The notes under the pieces were generated by a model. It was not told the DNA's origin and searched no databases. It saw nothing but the letters and a program-made list of their open reading frames with translations. Positions 15,997 to 24,375 of a DNA stretch of 64,000 nt are shown here, piece after piece (within the stretch, counting starts at the first letter, position 1; the number at the start of each line of letters is the position of its first letter). The translations under genes and the position numbers were made by a program. Source of the DNA: DATCYX01 sp963714425 (GTDB taxonomy: Bacteria > Chloroflexota > Anaerolineae > Anaerolineales > UBA4823); NCBI GenBank assembly GCA_963714425.1, contig CAVQOI010000008.1, forward strand, positions 554,866 to 618,865, given 5' to 3'.

Positions 15997-18562
15997 CCAA
16001 CTGCTTGAGGATGGCTACCGTTTCTTGCTTTCCTCCGGTACCCTGTTCGCCCCCAGGACCCACACAAGAAGGGCATCCATCATCACACACACACGTAGCT
16101 ACCAGCTCGAAGGCTCTCTCCAGAATCTCATCATGAAGCTCAAAGAGCCTTTGGCTAAATCCAATCCCAGCTGGTATACGATCATAAAGTACGATCGCCG
16201 GTTGTCCTTCAGATAATGGCGACAATGGATCAGCGTTCACACCAAGATCGCGCGAATCGCACATAAGATACAAAGGCGCAATGTGGCTCAAGGCGAACGC
16301 TAAACCAGCCAGTCCGCTCCGCATCCGCACAGCAATCTCGGCCTGTTGGTGGCATGCAGGACATAAAGTAGTCAAATTTTCTAGCCTGTTGGCCATTTCA
16401 ATATCAATATTTCCACGCTCGTCTTTGAAGGCTCGGAAAGGGATTTTGTGATGGACATCATGGGTACGATCGCTCTCAGGCGTACCGCATACCTGGCAGA
16501 GATAGCCATCCCGAGTACGGGCTAGATCGCGCTGTTTCTTCCACAAAGCTCCATAAACATTGGGATCTCCGCGCCATAAACCTTGCTGCCGGATGCTCTC
16601 TACCAGTGATTGATCTAAGGAAAACCAGTATCCGGTTGTCAATAATTCGGTAGGAGGTAAGCTAACCTCGCCATATCCAAGGAGCTCATGGGTATACCAG
16701 CGCAATTTCTTAAATCCGGTGAGCTGGGTTGTCAAGCGAATATCCCCGAAGGCTTTCGTTGAACCCTTCACTGGGAGCTCTGCGTATATTTCTATGAGTG
16801 CAACCGATGTTTCTTGCCGTGGGACCGTATAATAGTCCAATTCCTGCCGCGAGAGTATCGCCAGGCTGCGGTCAAGATCTAATTCTTCCACCAGATATGA
16901 TTCAGCCTCGTGCAGGTAAACCGCACCTGGGTGTACCATCCAATTCGCACTAGCACGATCGACCTGCCCGACAGTGATAGGTTCACCCTCACTAGAAGTT
17001 TGTAAAACAATACTTTCAGCAGAGGCGCTCCGAAGAGAGATTGCCTGCGCCGGATATTGATCTGACATCCAGAAGTAATGGTTCTCAGATTGGTGCAACA
17101 CCCCAGAATCACGCAGATATTCGAGGTACTCGAGGACGAGGGCTGGATCCACGTTTCCAAATCGTTCCTCTTCACGAAAAGGCAGCTCGAAAGCCGCACA
17201 GCGTAAATGGTCCAGGAGGATTAGCAGGTTATTCGGATTGATCAACCCACTCTCCGCAGGACGTTCGAACAGGAACTCGGGATGGTGGGCCAGGAATTGA
17301 TCAAGTGGATCTGCGGTGGCAATAAAGATGGATATCGCTGTTTCTTCGCCTCTTCCCGCGCGGCCAGCTTGCTGCCAGGTAGATGCTATTGTGCCGGGAA
17401 AACCAACCAGGATTGATGCATCCATCCTTCCAATGTCGATACCTAGTTCCAATGCATTTGTAGCAACCACAATGCGCGTCTCGCCTCGACGGAGGTCATG
17501 TTCGATTAATCGGCGCTGGTTGGGGAGGTAGCCTGATCGGTATCCACGGATTTTGTCACTATCGTCACTGCCAGAGATCAGCTCATCCGCCAGATTATCT
17601 GGACCGTTCATTAACCGCTGCCGGAGATAGGTCAGAATCAATTCAACCGAACGGCGCGAGCGTCCGAAGATGATCGTCTGGATATCATATGCCAGCAGAT
17701 CCTGCGCCAATCTGACACATTCTTGTAAGGCGCTGCGCCGGATGCCCAATTCTTTATTCACCACAGGGGGGTTATAAATCAGGAAATGGCGCTCTCCATG
17801 AGCAGACGCGTCATCACGGAGAAGAGCTACTGGCTCCTCAACCAATTTACCGGCTAATTCTGATGGATTAGCTATGGTTGCAGACGTTAGGATAAAAGTT
17901 GGGAAGGCGCCGTAGTGCGCGCTAATGCGTTTCAACCTGCGTATAACATTAGCAACGTGTGAGCCGAAAACACCACGGTAGGCATGCATTTCGTCGATAA
18001 CAACAAAACGCAGATGTTGAAAGAATTCCGACCAGGCGGTATGGTGCGGCAAAATTCCTGTATGGAGCATATCCGGGTTGCTTAAAACAATTCGTGAGTT
18101 TATCCTGATCTGACGCCGAGCGGCATTAGGTGTATCCCCATCATAGACGGCAGGCGATATTTCCGGTGAAGAATTCGATGGTAGCGCGCCGAGTAAGCTT
18201 GCTAATCCTGCGTGCTGGTCCTGGGCAAGAGCACGTGTAGGAAACAGATATAATGCTCTGGCGTTGGGCTCTCGCAGCAGCAAATCGATTACCGGCAGGT
18301 TGTAACAGAGTGTCTTTCCGCTGGCAGTTCCTGTTACTACTACGATATTCTGTTCGGAGGAGGCTCGTTTCCAGGCCTCGACTTGGTGCGAGTACAGCGC
18401 TGAAATCCCATTTTCCCGCATCGCCATGGTTATTTCCACGGGTATCTCTGCTGGAAATTCCTCAAACCGGGCAGGGCGAGGTGGAAAAGTCCGCCATACC
18501 TCAATGCAAGCAGCGATGGAGGGTTCCGCCCTCCAGGCTTTCAACAATGTTTTGATATTCAT
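15986..18562 (-). CDS. mrfA: MrfA/YprA-like DEAD/DEAH helicase with HNH-like insert
   Basis: An 858-residue superfamily 2 helicase. Motif I is VVTGTASGKTLCYNLP near residue 75, motif II VIDEMHAYRG near 190, motif VI QQAGRAGRGEETA near 395. The C-terminus has the four-Cys cluster of the DUF1998/MrfA family (CVCDDGCPSC near 825-835). B. subtilis MrfA is a 3'-5' helicase for mitomycin C repair and pairs with MrfB, as here. Unlike the roughly 750-residue B. subtilis protein, residues about 680-735 hold an HNH-type zinc module: CQVC, HDVHHKIPFRAF, ENLTTLCPACH. It follows sufE by 37 bp. No clear ribosome site is seen at ATG 18562. Confidence 0.88.
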   Translation of the reverse strand: MNIKTLLKAWRAEPSIAACIEVWRTFPPRPARFEEFPAEIPVEITMAMRENGISALYSHQVEAWKRASSEQNIVVVTGTASGKTLCYNLPVIDLLLREPNARALYLFPTRALAQDQHAGLASLLGALPSNSSPEISPAVYDGDTPNAARRQIRINSRIVLSNPDMLHTGILPHHTAWSEFFQHLRFVVIDEMHAYRGVFGSHVANVIRRLKRISAHYGAFPTFILTSATIANPSELAGKLVEEPVALLRDDASAHGERHFLIYNPPVVNKELGIRRSALQECVRLAQDLLAYDIQTIIFGRSRRSVELILTYLRQRLMNGPDNLADELISGSDDSDKIRGYRSGYLPNQRRLIEHDLRRGETRIVVATNALELGIDIGRMDASILVGFPGTIASTWQQAGRAGRGEETAISIFIATADPLDQFLAHHPEFLFERPAESGLINPNNLLILLDHLRCAAFELPFREEERFGNVDPALVLEYLEYLRDSGVLHQSENHYFWMSDQYPAQAISLRSASAESIVLQTSSEGEPITVGQVDRASANWMVHPGAVYLHEAESYLVEELDLDRSLAILSRQELDYYTVPRQETSVALIEIYAELPVKGSTKAFGDIRLTTQLTGFKKLRWYTHELLGYGEVSLPPTELLTTGYWFSLDQSLVESIRQQGLWRGDPNVYGALWKKQRDLARTRDGYLCQVCGTPESDRTHDVHHKIPFRAFKDERGNIDIEMANRLENLTTLCPACHQQAEIAVRMRSGLAGLAFALSHIAPLYLMCDSRDLGVNADPLSPLSEGQPAIVLYDRIPAGIGFSQRLFELHDEILERAFELVATCVCDDGCPSCVGPGGEQGTGGKQETVAILKQLVGV

Positions 18563-18599
18563 TTCAAGACTTGATCAAGTTCGGTGATAATGCGAAAGT

Positions 18600-19034
18600 T
18601 TAACCTGAATTATTCAGGACCTTTGCAGCTAATCTCTTTATGTGTGCGAGAATTCCCTCAAAACCGCGCATGCGTTGCATGGTTAACACCTTATCGAGAC
18701 CCATTGCAGCGTAAAAATCGTTGGGGATTGTGAGGATTTGTTCTGGTGCACTGCCATTCAATCCATGCGCAAGGATTGCAGCGAATCCACGGACTGTTGG
18801 GGATTCAGGCGGGACTAAGAAATAAAAATACATGCCCCCGTCTGTAAATTCGGAATGAACGAATACCGGTGTCATACATTCGTGAACCTGCTCCATCTGC
18901 TCGCGAGGAGTATCCACAAGCTCTGGCAGCGTGGGCATGCGCTCGGCGAAGTCAATCAGCAGCTCTACCTTTTCTCGCCCTTCTGAATATCTAAAGTCTT
19001 CCACGATTTCTTCAAGTCGTATTGGCAAACTCAT
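18600..19034 (-). CDS. sufE: SufE-type cysteine-desulfurase sulfur acceptor
   Basis: A 144-residue SufE-family protein. SufE takes persulfide sulfur from a SufS-type cysteine desulfurase on a loop Cys and passes it to the Fe-S scaffold. The acceptor Cys is visible in EQVHECMTPVFV near residue 55. The RGFAAILAHGLNG stretch and the C-terminal MRGFEGILAHIKRLA are typical. ATG 19034 (AAGAGAA upstream) fits the family N-terminus (LEEIVEDFRYSEGREKVELL) better than ATG 19055. No sufS, sufB or sufC lies in the window, but a HesB/IscA protein is at 56188. It is 37 bp ahead of mrfA. Confidence 0.88.
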   Translation of the reverse strand: MSLPIRLEEIVEDFRYSEGREKVELLIDFAERMPTLPELVDTPREQMEQVHECMTPVFVHSEFTDGGMYFYFLVPPESPTVRGFAAILAHGLNGSAPEQILTIPNDFYAAMGLDKVLTMQRMRGFEGILAHIKRLAAKVLNNSG

Positions 19035-19156
19035 ACAAATTCTCTTGACCACCATGGGAATATCCGGTTGTACGGTCGGTCAGACCTCTTGGTCACCACG
19101 TGACATTGCTAAATTCTATCACCATTAAAAAATTGGCATCAAGATCGTGAAATATT

Positions 19157-19996
19157 CTACACGAAGAACCCGACACCAAGAATTCCTGGGCCTCCATGCG
19201 TGACGATAGCTGGGGGTACGGAATAGATGGGTACATCATCTAATCCTAACTTCTCAGCGAATTCTTGGGCAAGTGCCAGACCATCTGTCAGTGCTCCAGC
19301 GTGCATCACGCTCAGGTAGCCAGGCTTATCACGAGGGTATTGCTCAAGAACGATTTCCACCAATCGCTTCTGAGCTCGCTTGGTTGTACGTTCACGCTCG
19401 TATTGGTCAACTTTTCCCTCTCGGAATGAGAGTATTGGCTTTATTTGGAGCACACTCCCAAGTAAGGCGGATGCGCCACCAATCCGCCCACCTTTTGCTA
19501 GATACTCCAACGTCGCGACCAGGAAATAAATACGGCTGCGTGGGATCATTTCCATAATTCTCGATTCGATTGTATCCGCATCCAGACCAGCCTGCGCCCA
19601 ATTGCTCGCATGCTTTACCATTGTGGCTAGCGGGCTAGCGACCGAACGTGTATCGATGACCCGGATATCCGCTTCGGGGAAATCTCGCGCGGCAACAACC
19701 GCCGCACGCACAGTTCCACTCACCTCAGCTGAAGGATGAATGCATAAGATTGGCTCCCCCAGAGGAACCAGCTTTTCGAAGAGTTCGACGAATAACTCGG
19801 GAGGTGGTGCGGATGTCTTTGGCAACTGCGGTGATTGTTGCAGACGCTGCATAAAAGTATCGATATCCATTTCAGAGCCTTCAAAATAGCTCTGCTCTCC
19901 GAAATTGATAACCTGTGGGACGATTGGTATAGCATGCTTGCGGGAATACTCGTCATCCAAACACGAGGTTGTATCAGCGACTATTTTTACCATCAT
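19157..19996 (-). CDS. DegV-family fatty-acid-binding protein
   Basis: A 280-residue DegV protein. The start (KIVADTTSCLDDEYSRKH), the FFEGSEMDID-like strand and the central LEYLAKGGRIGGASALLGS are family hallmarks. FakB-type members bind a fatty acid and hand it to the kinase FakA for phosphorylation; many DegV proteins have no proven role. ATG 19996 or 19993 is preferred to a TTG at 20026, which would overlap the upstream gene. It is the last gene of a long minus-strand run starting at glpK. No fakA is nearby. Confidence 0.88.
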   Translation of the reverse strand: MMVKIVADTTSCLDDEYSRKHAIPIVPQVINFGEQSYFEGSEMDIDTFMQRLQQSPQLPKTSAPPPELFVELFEKLVPLGEPILCIHPSAEVSGTVRAAVVAARDFPEADIRVIDTRSVASPLATMVKHASNWAQAGLDADTIESRIMEMIPRSRIYFLVATLEYLAKGGRIGGASALLGSVLQIKPILSFREGKVDQYERERTTKRAQKRLVEIVLEQYPRDKPGYLSVMHAGALTDGLALAQEFAEKLGLDDVPIYSVPPAIVTHGGPGILGVGFFV

Positions 19997-20006
19997 GTAT
20001 TGTCCA

Positions 20007-20330
20007 TTACGCGTCTGTGTGATCAAGCATTGCTTTTTTTGCCCAGGTCAATGCAGCCATCGTGCGTGGGAAGCCAATTGTCGTTATCCCGATTAGGATT
20101 GCATGTTCGATTTCTGCGCGTGTGGCTCCTAATTCAAGCAATCGGTGCGTGTGCGAGTGCACTGCGCTTTCCAGTCCAGCGGCAGTGGACATGCCTAGCT
20201 TGATCAATTCACGCGTCTGATGCTCAAGGGGACCTGTTTGGGCAATGGCATCGCCCAGGTTTTCAAACGCTTGATGCACCGATGGGTACTCGCTTTGGAA
20301 GCGTCGGTATGAGTTCGGAAGTGTTGACAT
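20007..20330 (-). CDS. Carboxymuconolactone decarboxylase-like (AhpD fold) protein without redox cysteines
   Basis: A 107-residue helical protein of the CMD/AhpD family (ELIKLGMSTAAGLESAVHSH, then LELGATRAEIEHAILIGITT). AhpD-type members have a CxxC redox pair at the position that here reads ESAVHSH, so a peroxidase or disulfide role is not supported. The His residues that remain match the non-redox branch. ATG 20330 has GGAGG ten bases upstream and follows the DHA2 transporter stop by 4 bp, which makes it a better start than one at 20366. It is 10 bp ahead of the DegV gene. Confidence 0.8.
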   Translation of the reverse strand: MSTLPNSYRRFQSEYPSVHQAFENLGDAIAQTGPLEHQTRELIKLGMSTAAGLESAVHSHTHRLLELGATRAEIEHAILIGITTIGFPRTMAALTWAKKAMLDHTDA

Positions 20331-20334
20331 GGAT

Positions 20335-21765
20335 TTATCCTCCACTAACAGAATTTTGCCTGGCACGAATTGATGCGGTGAGCATGCCTCCTAATGCTAC
20401 CAATATGATAAATTGAAAACTCGTTTGAATAGCCCGAACAATGGATTCATGGCTACCCTGGGCTGAGATGGATGTAATTGTTGTAAATATTGCACCTGCC
20501 AATCCCACACCTAAAACCATGCCGACGTTCCGGGCGGTTGCGAGCACGCCTGAGGCGATCCCTTGTCTATTGGATGGTGCTGAGCCCATCAATGCGCTGC
20601 TGTTTGGCGAGATGAAGATTCCAACACCCAAACCAACAACTGCAAGCGATAGGGTGATAATAATTATGGGGGTATCTAGGTTGAGCCTGGATAGAAGATA
20701 CAAACCACAAGCCAGCAATCCCATCCCAACAACACCTGGTATGCGCGATCCGATCGAGTCGGATAATATTCCGCTGATCGGCGCGACGACTGCCATTACG
20801 ATGGGTTGAGCTATGAGGATCAACCCAGCCTGTGCTGGTGTCAGGCCGCGAGCATCGATCAAGTAGAAAGGTAACAGGAATATGATGCTATAGACACAAA
20901 TATAATTCAGGATCGCACTGCTTATGGTGGCTGAAAATGAGCGATTTTGAAAAAGGCTTAAGTCAAGCATGGGAGCTCGCTTGTTTCTCTCAATTCGAAT
21001 AAAAATAAACAATAAAAGGAATGCAAAGCCGATAAGACCAATGATTGCAGGCGAGGTCCAGCCCCATTTATAGCCGCGATTTAGTCCAAGTAAAAGTGCG
21101 ACCAATCCGCTCATAAAAATGAGGGCGCCAGACCAGTCAAATTGCTCCTGGCTGCCTTTTGCATCATCTTTGGGAATAAAGCGAAGGCTGAGGAGCAGAG
21201 CTGCCAGTCCGACAGGTAAATTAATGAAGAACACTGAGCGCCAGCCATAGAGATCGGTTAGCCAGCCACCTACCGAGGGTCCAGCAATCAAGCCTAAATA
21301 TGTCATCGTGGCTTGTAAACCGAGCGCTTTGCCACGCTCGCTGGATGGAAACGTCTTGGTTAAAATTGCCGGCGAATTGGCGGAGAGCATGGCGGCGCCC
21401 AGGGATTGGAACGCACGAGCTGCAATCAATGCTGATATTGATGGTGATAATGCACACAACAACGAGCTAACAATAAACAAGGTGTAGCCGATAATGTATA
21501 TGGTTTTATGACCGCGGATATCGCCCAACCGCCCAAAACCAGGGAGCATGCCGCTAACAAGAAGCAGGTAGATTATAACCACCCACTCAACGGTTGCAAT
21601 GTGGCTTTGAAACGTTTTGTTTACCACCGGCAGCACGGTGTTGACTACACTGATATCTAGGGCAGACATAAATGTGCCCGTCCCTATGGCGACGAGAACA
21701 CCCCATTTTGGGTCAGTGGTCAAGCGTGTTGCGGGTCTTTGGTACTTTTCTTTCGGTGTAGCCAT
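20335..21765 (-). CDS. DHA2-family MFS exporter (EmrB/QacA type)
   Basis: A 476-residue transporter with about 14 membrane segments. The N-terminal domain shows the DHA2 pattern: LDISVVNTVLPVV in segment 1, GRLGDIRGHKTIY as loop 2-3 motif A, and GPSVGGWLTDLYGWRSVFFI as motif C in segment 5. These are drug:proton antiporters of the cytoplasmic membrane. It follows the glp-linked MFS gene by 13 bp and runs 4 bp into the CMD-like gene. Substrate is not predictable. Confidence 0.85.
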   Translation of the reverse strand: MATPKEKYQRPATRLTTDPKWGVLVAIGTGTFMSALDISVVNTVLPVVNKTFQSHIATVEWVVIIYLLLVSGMLPGFGRLGDIRGHKTIYIIGYTLFIVSSLLCALSPSISALIAARAFQSLGAAMLSANSPAILTKTFPSSERGKALGLQATMTYLGLIAGPSVGGWLTDLYGWRSVFFINLPVGLAALLLSLRFIPKDDAKGSQEQFDWSGALIFMSGLVALLLGLNRGYKWGWTSPAIIGLIGFAFLLLFIFIRIERNKRAPMLDLSLFQNRSFSATISSAILNYICVYSIIFLLPFYLIDARGLTPAQAGLILIAQPIVMAVVAPISGILSDSIGSRIPGVVGMGLLACGLYLLSRLNLDTPIIIITLSLAVVGLGVGIFISPNSSALMGSAPSNRQGIASGVLATARNVGMVLGVGLAGAIFTTITSISAQGSHESIVRAIQTSFQFIILVALGGMLTASIRARQNSVSGG

Positions 21766-21778
21766 AGAACAAAATTCT

Positions 21779-23095
21779 TCAGGCTATCGACGATCGTCTT
21801 TCAATATCGGCGCGTTCTCGCATTTGGTCGCGCAAGGTCTGGATATCGCGGGGGACCAGATATGCAGTAAAGGCTAAGAGTACTGCGCTGAGCACCCAGG
21901 CGCTGACACAGATTACCAGGATCGCCAGATGAAGGGATGCGTTTTTGGCTATGATCCCCCCTAACAACGGGGCGACAGCAGCACCACCGTTCTCGATGAA
22001 GTATTGAATTGCTAAGGCTGAGCTGCGGACCTCGGGTAGAGTCACATCATATACTGTTGAGATCACATTCGGGGACGAAAAGGGGATGAAGAGGGCTGTT
22101 ACCATCAACATGGCGAGGAAGAGGTTTTGATTCTCGATTGGGATGCTTAGAGTAATACTCAACAGTATCGCTCCGCTCAGAACGCCAAAAAGTGCGACAT
22201 ACATCCTCCCACTTGGATTTCTCTTGAAGAACATGTCACCGATCAAGCCTCCGATAAAATATCCCGACGCCAGGACGAGGATTGCGGGTGCCATGGTGAT
22301 GAATACAGCCTCTGGCGAATAATTTCTTTCCTTCTCTAGATATCGGAAGAACCAATAGACGATTATATTCCAGGGAAATACGCCGACGAAGCCTTGGGCG
22401 AACAAGAGCAAAAGGCTTCGCTTGCGGAAAAGGTTTTTTGCAATGCCTATATCAAACTTGTATGTGGTGATTTGCTCGAATTCAACCAGTTCCGGCTCGC
22501 TCTTGCCGCGCGGCATGTCTTTGACGCCGATTAAGATGACGAGAGCAAGGAATACTCCCAGCGAACCGGTTAGGTAATATACCCCTCGCCACCCCATAGT
22601 GGAGCCAAGGAATGTGGCTGCCAGCAAGCCAAGCATGTAACCCAAAGGCCCAGCAATCTGGATCAAGCCGTAGACCTTGCCCCGAACCTGCGGGCCGAAG
22701 TAGTCGGAAATCAGGCTGTACATTCCGGGATAGCTCGAATCATCAATTCCGGTTGTAGCGCGGCTGGCGAGGAACAGAGGGAATGTTGGGGCAATGGCGC
22801 TGATCCATGTTGTCGCTCCCCAGATAAATGAGGCTAGTGCGAGCAAGCGGGCGCGGGCAAAACGGTCGTATAGATAGCCCCAGATCGGGTAAAGGAGGGC
22901 GCCGACGAGTAAAGCCCCTGTGAATACCGCTCCCATTTGAACCTCATCGATGCCAAACTCCTCCATGATGGGGGTCGTCAAAGGTCCAATTAATAGCTTA
23001 TCCGCCTGATGCAGCAGCATAAAGAAAAAAAAGATCGCTACGACAAACCAGCGATAACGCGAAGGTCTAGGCACGCGAAGATTATACTCTTCCAT
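21779..23095 (-). CDS. MFS transporter of the glycerol operon
   Basis: A 438-residue MFS protein with about 12 membrane segments. Motif A is GYLYDRFARARLLA, and there is a conserved ATTGIDDSSYPGMYSLISDY stretch as in Spinster/ACS-like carriers. The TTG at 23104 overlaps the glpC stop, but ATG 23095 has AGAAGG nine bases upstream and is taken as the start. Being coupled to glpC, it may carry glycerol 3-phosphate or a related organic anion; this is inference from position. It is not an obvious GlpT, and no GlpF channel is in the window. Confidence 0.8.
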   Translation of the reverse strand: MEEYNLRVPRPSRYRWFVVAIFFFFMLLHQADKLLIGPLTTPIMEEFGIDEVQMGAVFTGALLVGALLYPIWGYLYDRFARARLLALASFIWGATTWISAIAPTFPLFLASRATTGIDDSSYPGMYSLISDYFGPQVRGKVYGLIQIAGPLGYMLGLLAATFLGSTMGWRGVYYLTGSLGVFLALVILIGVKDMPRGKSEPELVEFEQITTYKFDIGIAKNLFRKRSLLLLFAQGFVGVFPWNIIVYWFFRYLEKERNYSPEAVFITMAPAILVLASGYFIGGLIGDMFFKRNPSGRMYVALFGVLSGAILLSITLSIPIENQNLFLAMLMVTALFIPFSSPNVISTVYDVTLPEVRSSALAIQYFIENGGAAVAPLLGGIIAKNASLHLAILVICVSAWVLSAVLLAFTAYLVPRDIQTLRDQMRERADIERRSSIA

Positions 23096-23100
23096 CCGAT

Positions 23101-24375
23101 TCAACCTTCTAGAGCTTGGGCTAAAGGACCTTCAGGAAGGTATCCATAAGCAGCCGCAAGGAGCTCGATTGGATGAACCGCAGGCACCCCGGTTGCGTGG
23201 GTGATCTGCCAGCGGCATGTTTCGCTGTCGCAAACGATTAGCGGGCTGCCAATATGGCGGGTGAACTCGAAGAGAGGTTCGCCTACCTGCATAGCGATGG
23301 CATACTTCTCTTTCTTATAGCCATACGTACCCGCAATCCCACAACAATCAGCATGGCTGTCCGTGACGCGTAGTTCAGGGATCAAGTCCATGATTTCCAT
23401 CGCCAGGTTACCCAGGCGATGCGCCCTGTACTGGCAAGGCGCATGGTATCCCAGATCGAGATTGATAGGTCTTAGATCGGTTTTTAGGCTGCCCTGAGCA
23501 TATAAGGTGAGCAGGAATTCGTTGATATCGTATGTGCCGTTTGCAACGAGCTGAGTATCCTCGTCGTACAGATCCAGTAATTCGGGTGCCTCTTCTTTGA
23601 GTGTTAGTGTACAGCTTGTCGAAGTACCAACGATTGGGATTCCTAATTTCGCATAGCCAACTAGATGAGTGACATTGCTCGTATGATAACGGTGCGCTGC
23701 CCCAAATTCCCCATTAGATAATAACGGAAGACCGCAACAGTTCTGTGTTGGGACGATCACCTCGAATCCGTTGGCTTCGAGTACACGGATGGCTGCCCTG
23801 CCAATACGTGGCTCGTAATATTGGGTCGAGCAGCCGTGAAAGTAAACAACCTGACGCCAAGAATCCTTTGGTCGTTCGTGCTGTTTGAACCAGTCGGTAA
23901 AGCGATCGCCGGCGAAGGTAGGTAGGGGGGCATCTTGATGGATTTTGAGTGCTTTCTCTACTGCCCAACGGACTGGTTTGTTGGCAAGAAGTGCGTTTGC
24001 CAATGGCGCGATGGGTGTGGCGATTTTGCCGAGCAGCTCAGCGCGAGCAATCAGATTATTGCGCAAACGAATGAGGGGGGGTACCGTGCCCTGGCTTACC
24101 ATTTCTGCACGTGCGCGTGCATTTATCTCGAGAATTTTTACACCGGTTGGGCACGCCATATTGCACATCCGGCAGCCACTGCAGTAATCTACAGATTGAT
24201 CTGGTGTGGCTTCGCCTTGGGCGCGAAACCGACCTGCTTGTGGGCCTTCATACTTGGGACCTGGAAATAAGTCCGTAACCGCCGAAACAGGGCAGACGGT
24301 TGTGCAGATATTACATTTAATGCACTGGTCGAGGGACAATTCAACAGACAGGTGTGATTGAGGCATAAGGTTCAT
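23101..24375 (-). CDS. glpC: Anaerobic glycerol-3-phosphate dehydrogenase subunit C
   Basis: A 424-residue iron-sulfur protein. Two [4Fe-4S] ferredoxin motifs lie at the N-terminus (CIKCNICTTVCP at residues 18-29, CSGCRMCNMACP near 69-80). Two CCG-type cysteine domains follow (QNCCGLPLL, DSHADCCGIAGT), as in GlpC and HdrB. GlpC anchors the GlpAB dehydrogenase to the membrane and passes electrons to quinone. ATG 24375 overlaps the glpAB stop as ATGA, which fixes the start; an upstream in-frame start at 24453 would lie inside glpAB. The downstream MFS gene is similarly coupled. Confidence 0.9.
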   Translation of the reverse strand: MNLMPQSHLSVELSLDQCIKCNICTTVCPVSAVTDLFPGPKYEGPQAGRFRAQGEATPDQSVDYCSGCRMCNMACPTGVKILEINARARAEMVSQGTVPPLIRLRNNLIARAELLGKIATPIAPLANALLANKPVRWAVEKALKIHQDAPLPTFAGDRFTDWFKQHERPKDSWRQVVYFHGCSTQYYEPRIGRAAIRVLEANGFEVIVPTQNCCGLPLLSNGEFGAAHRYHTSNVTHLVGYAKLGIPIVGTSTSCTLTLKEEAPELLDLYDEDTQLVANGTYDINEFLLTLYAQGSLKTDLRPINLDLGYHAPCQYRAHRLGNLAMEIMDLIPELRVTDSHADCCGIAGTYGYKKEKYAIAMQVGEPLFEFTRHIGSPLIVCDSETCRWQITHATGVPAVHPIELLAAAYGYLPEGPLAQALEG

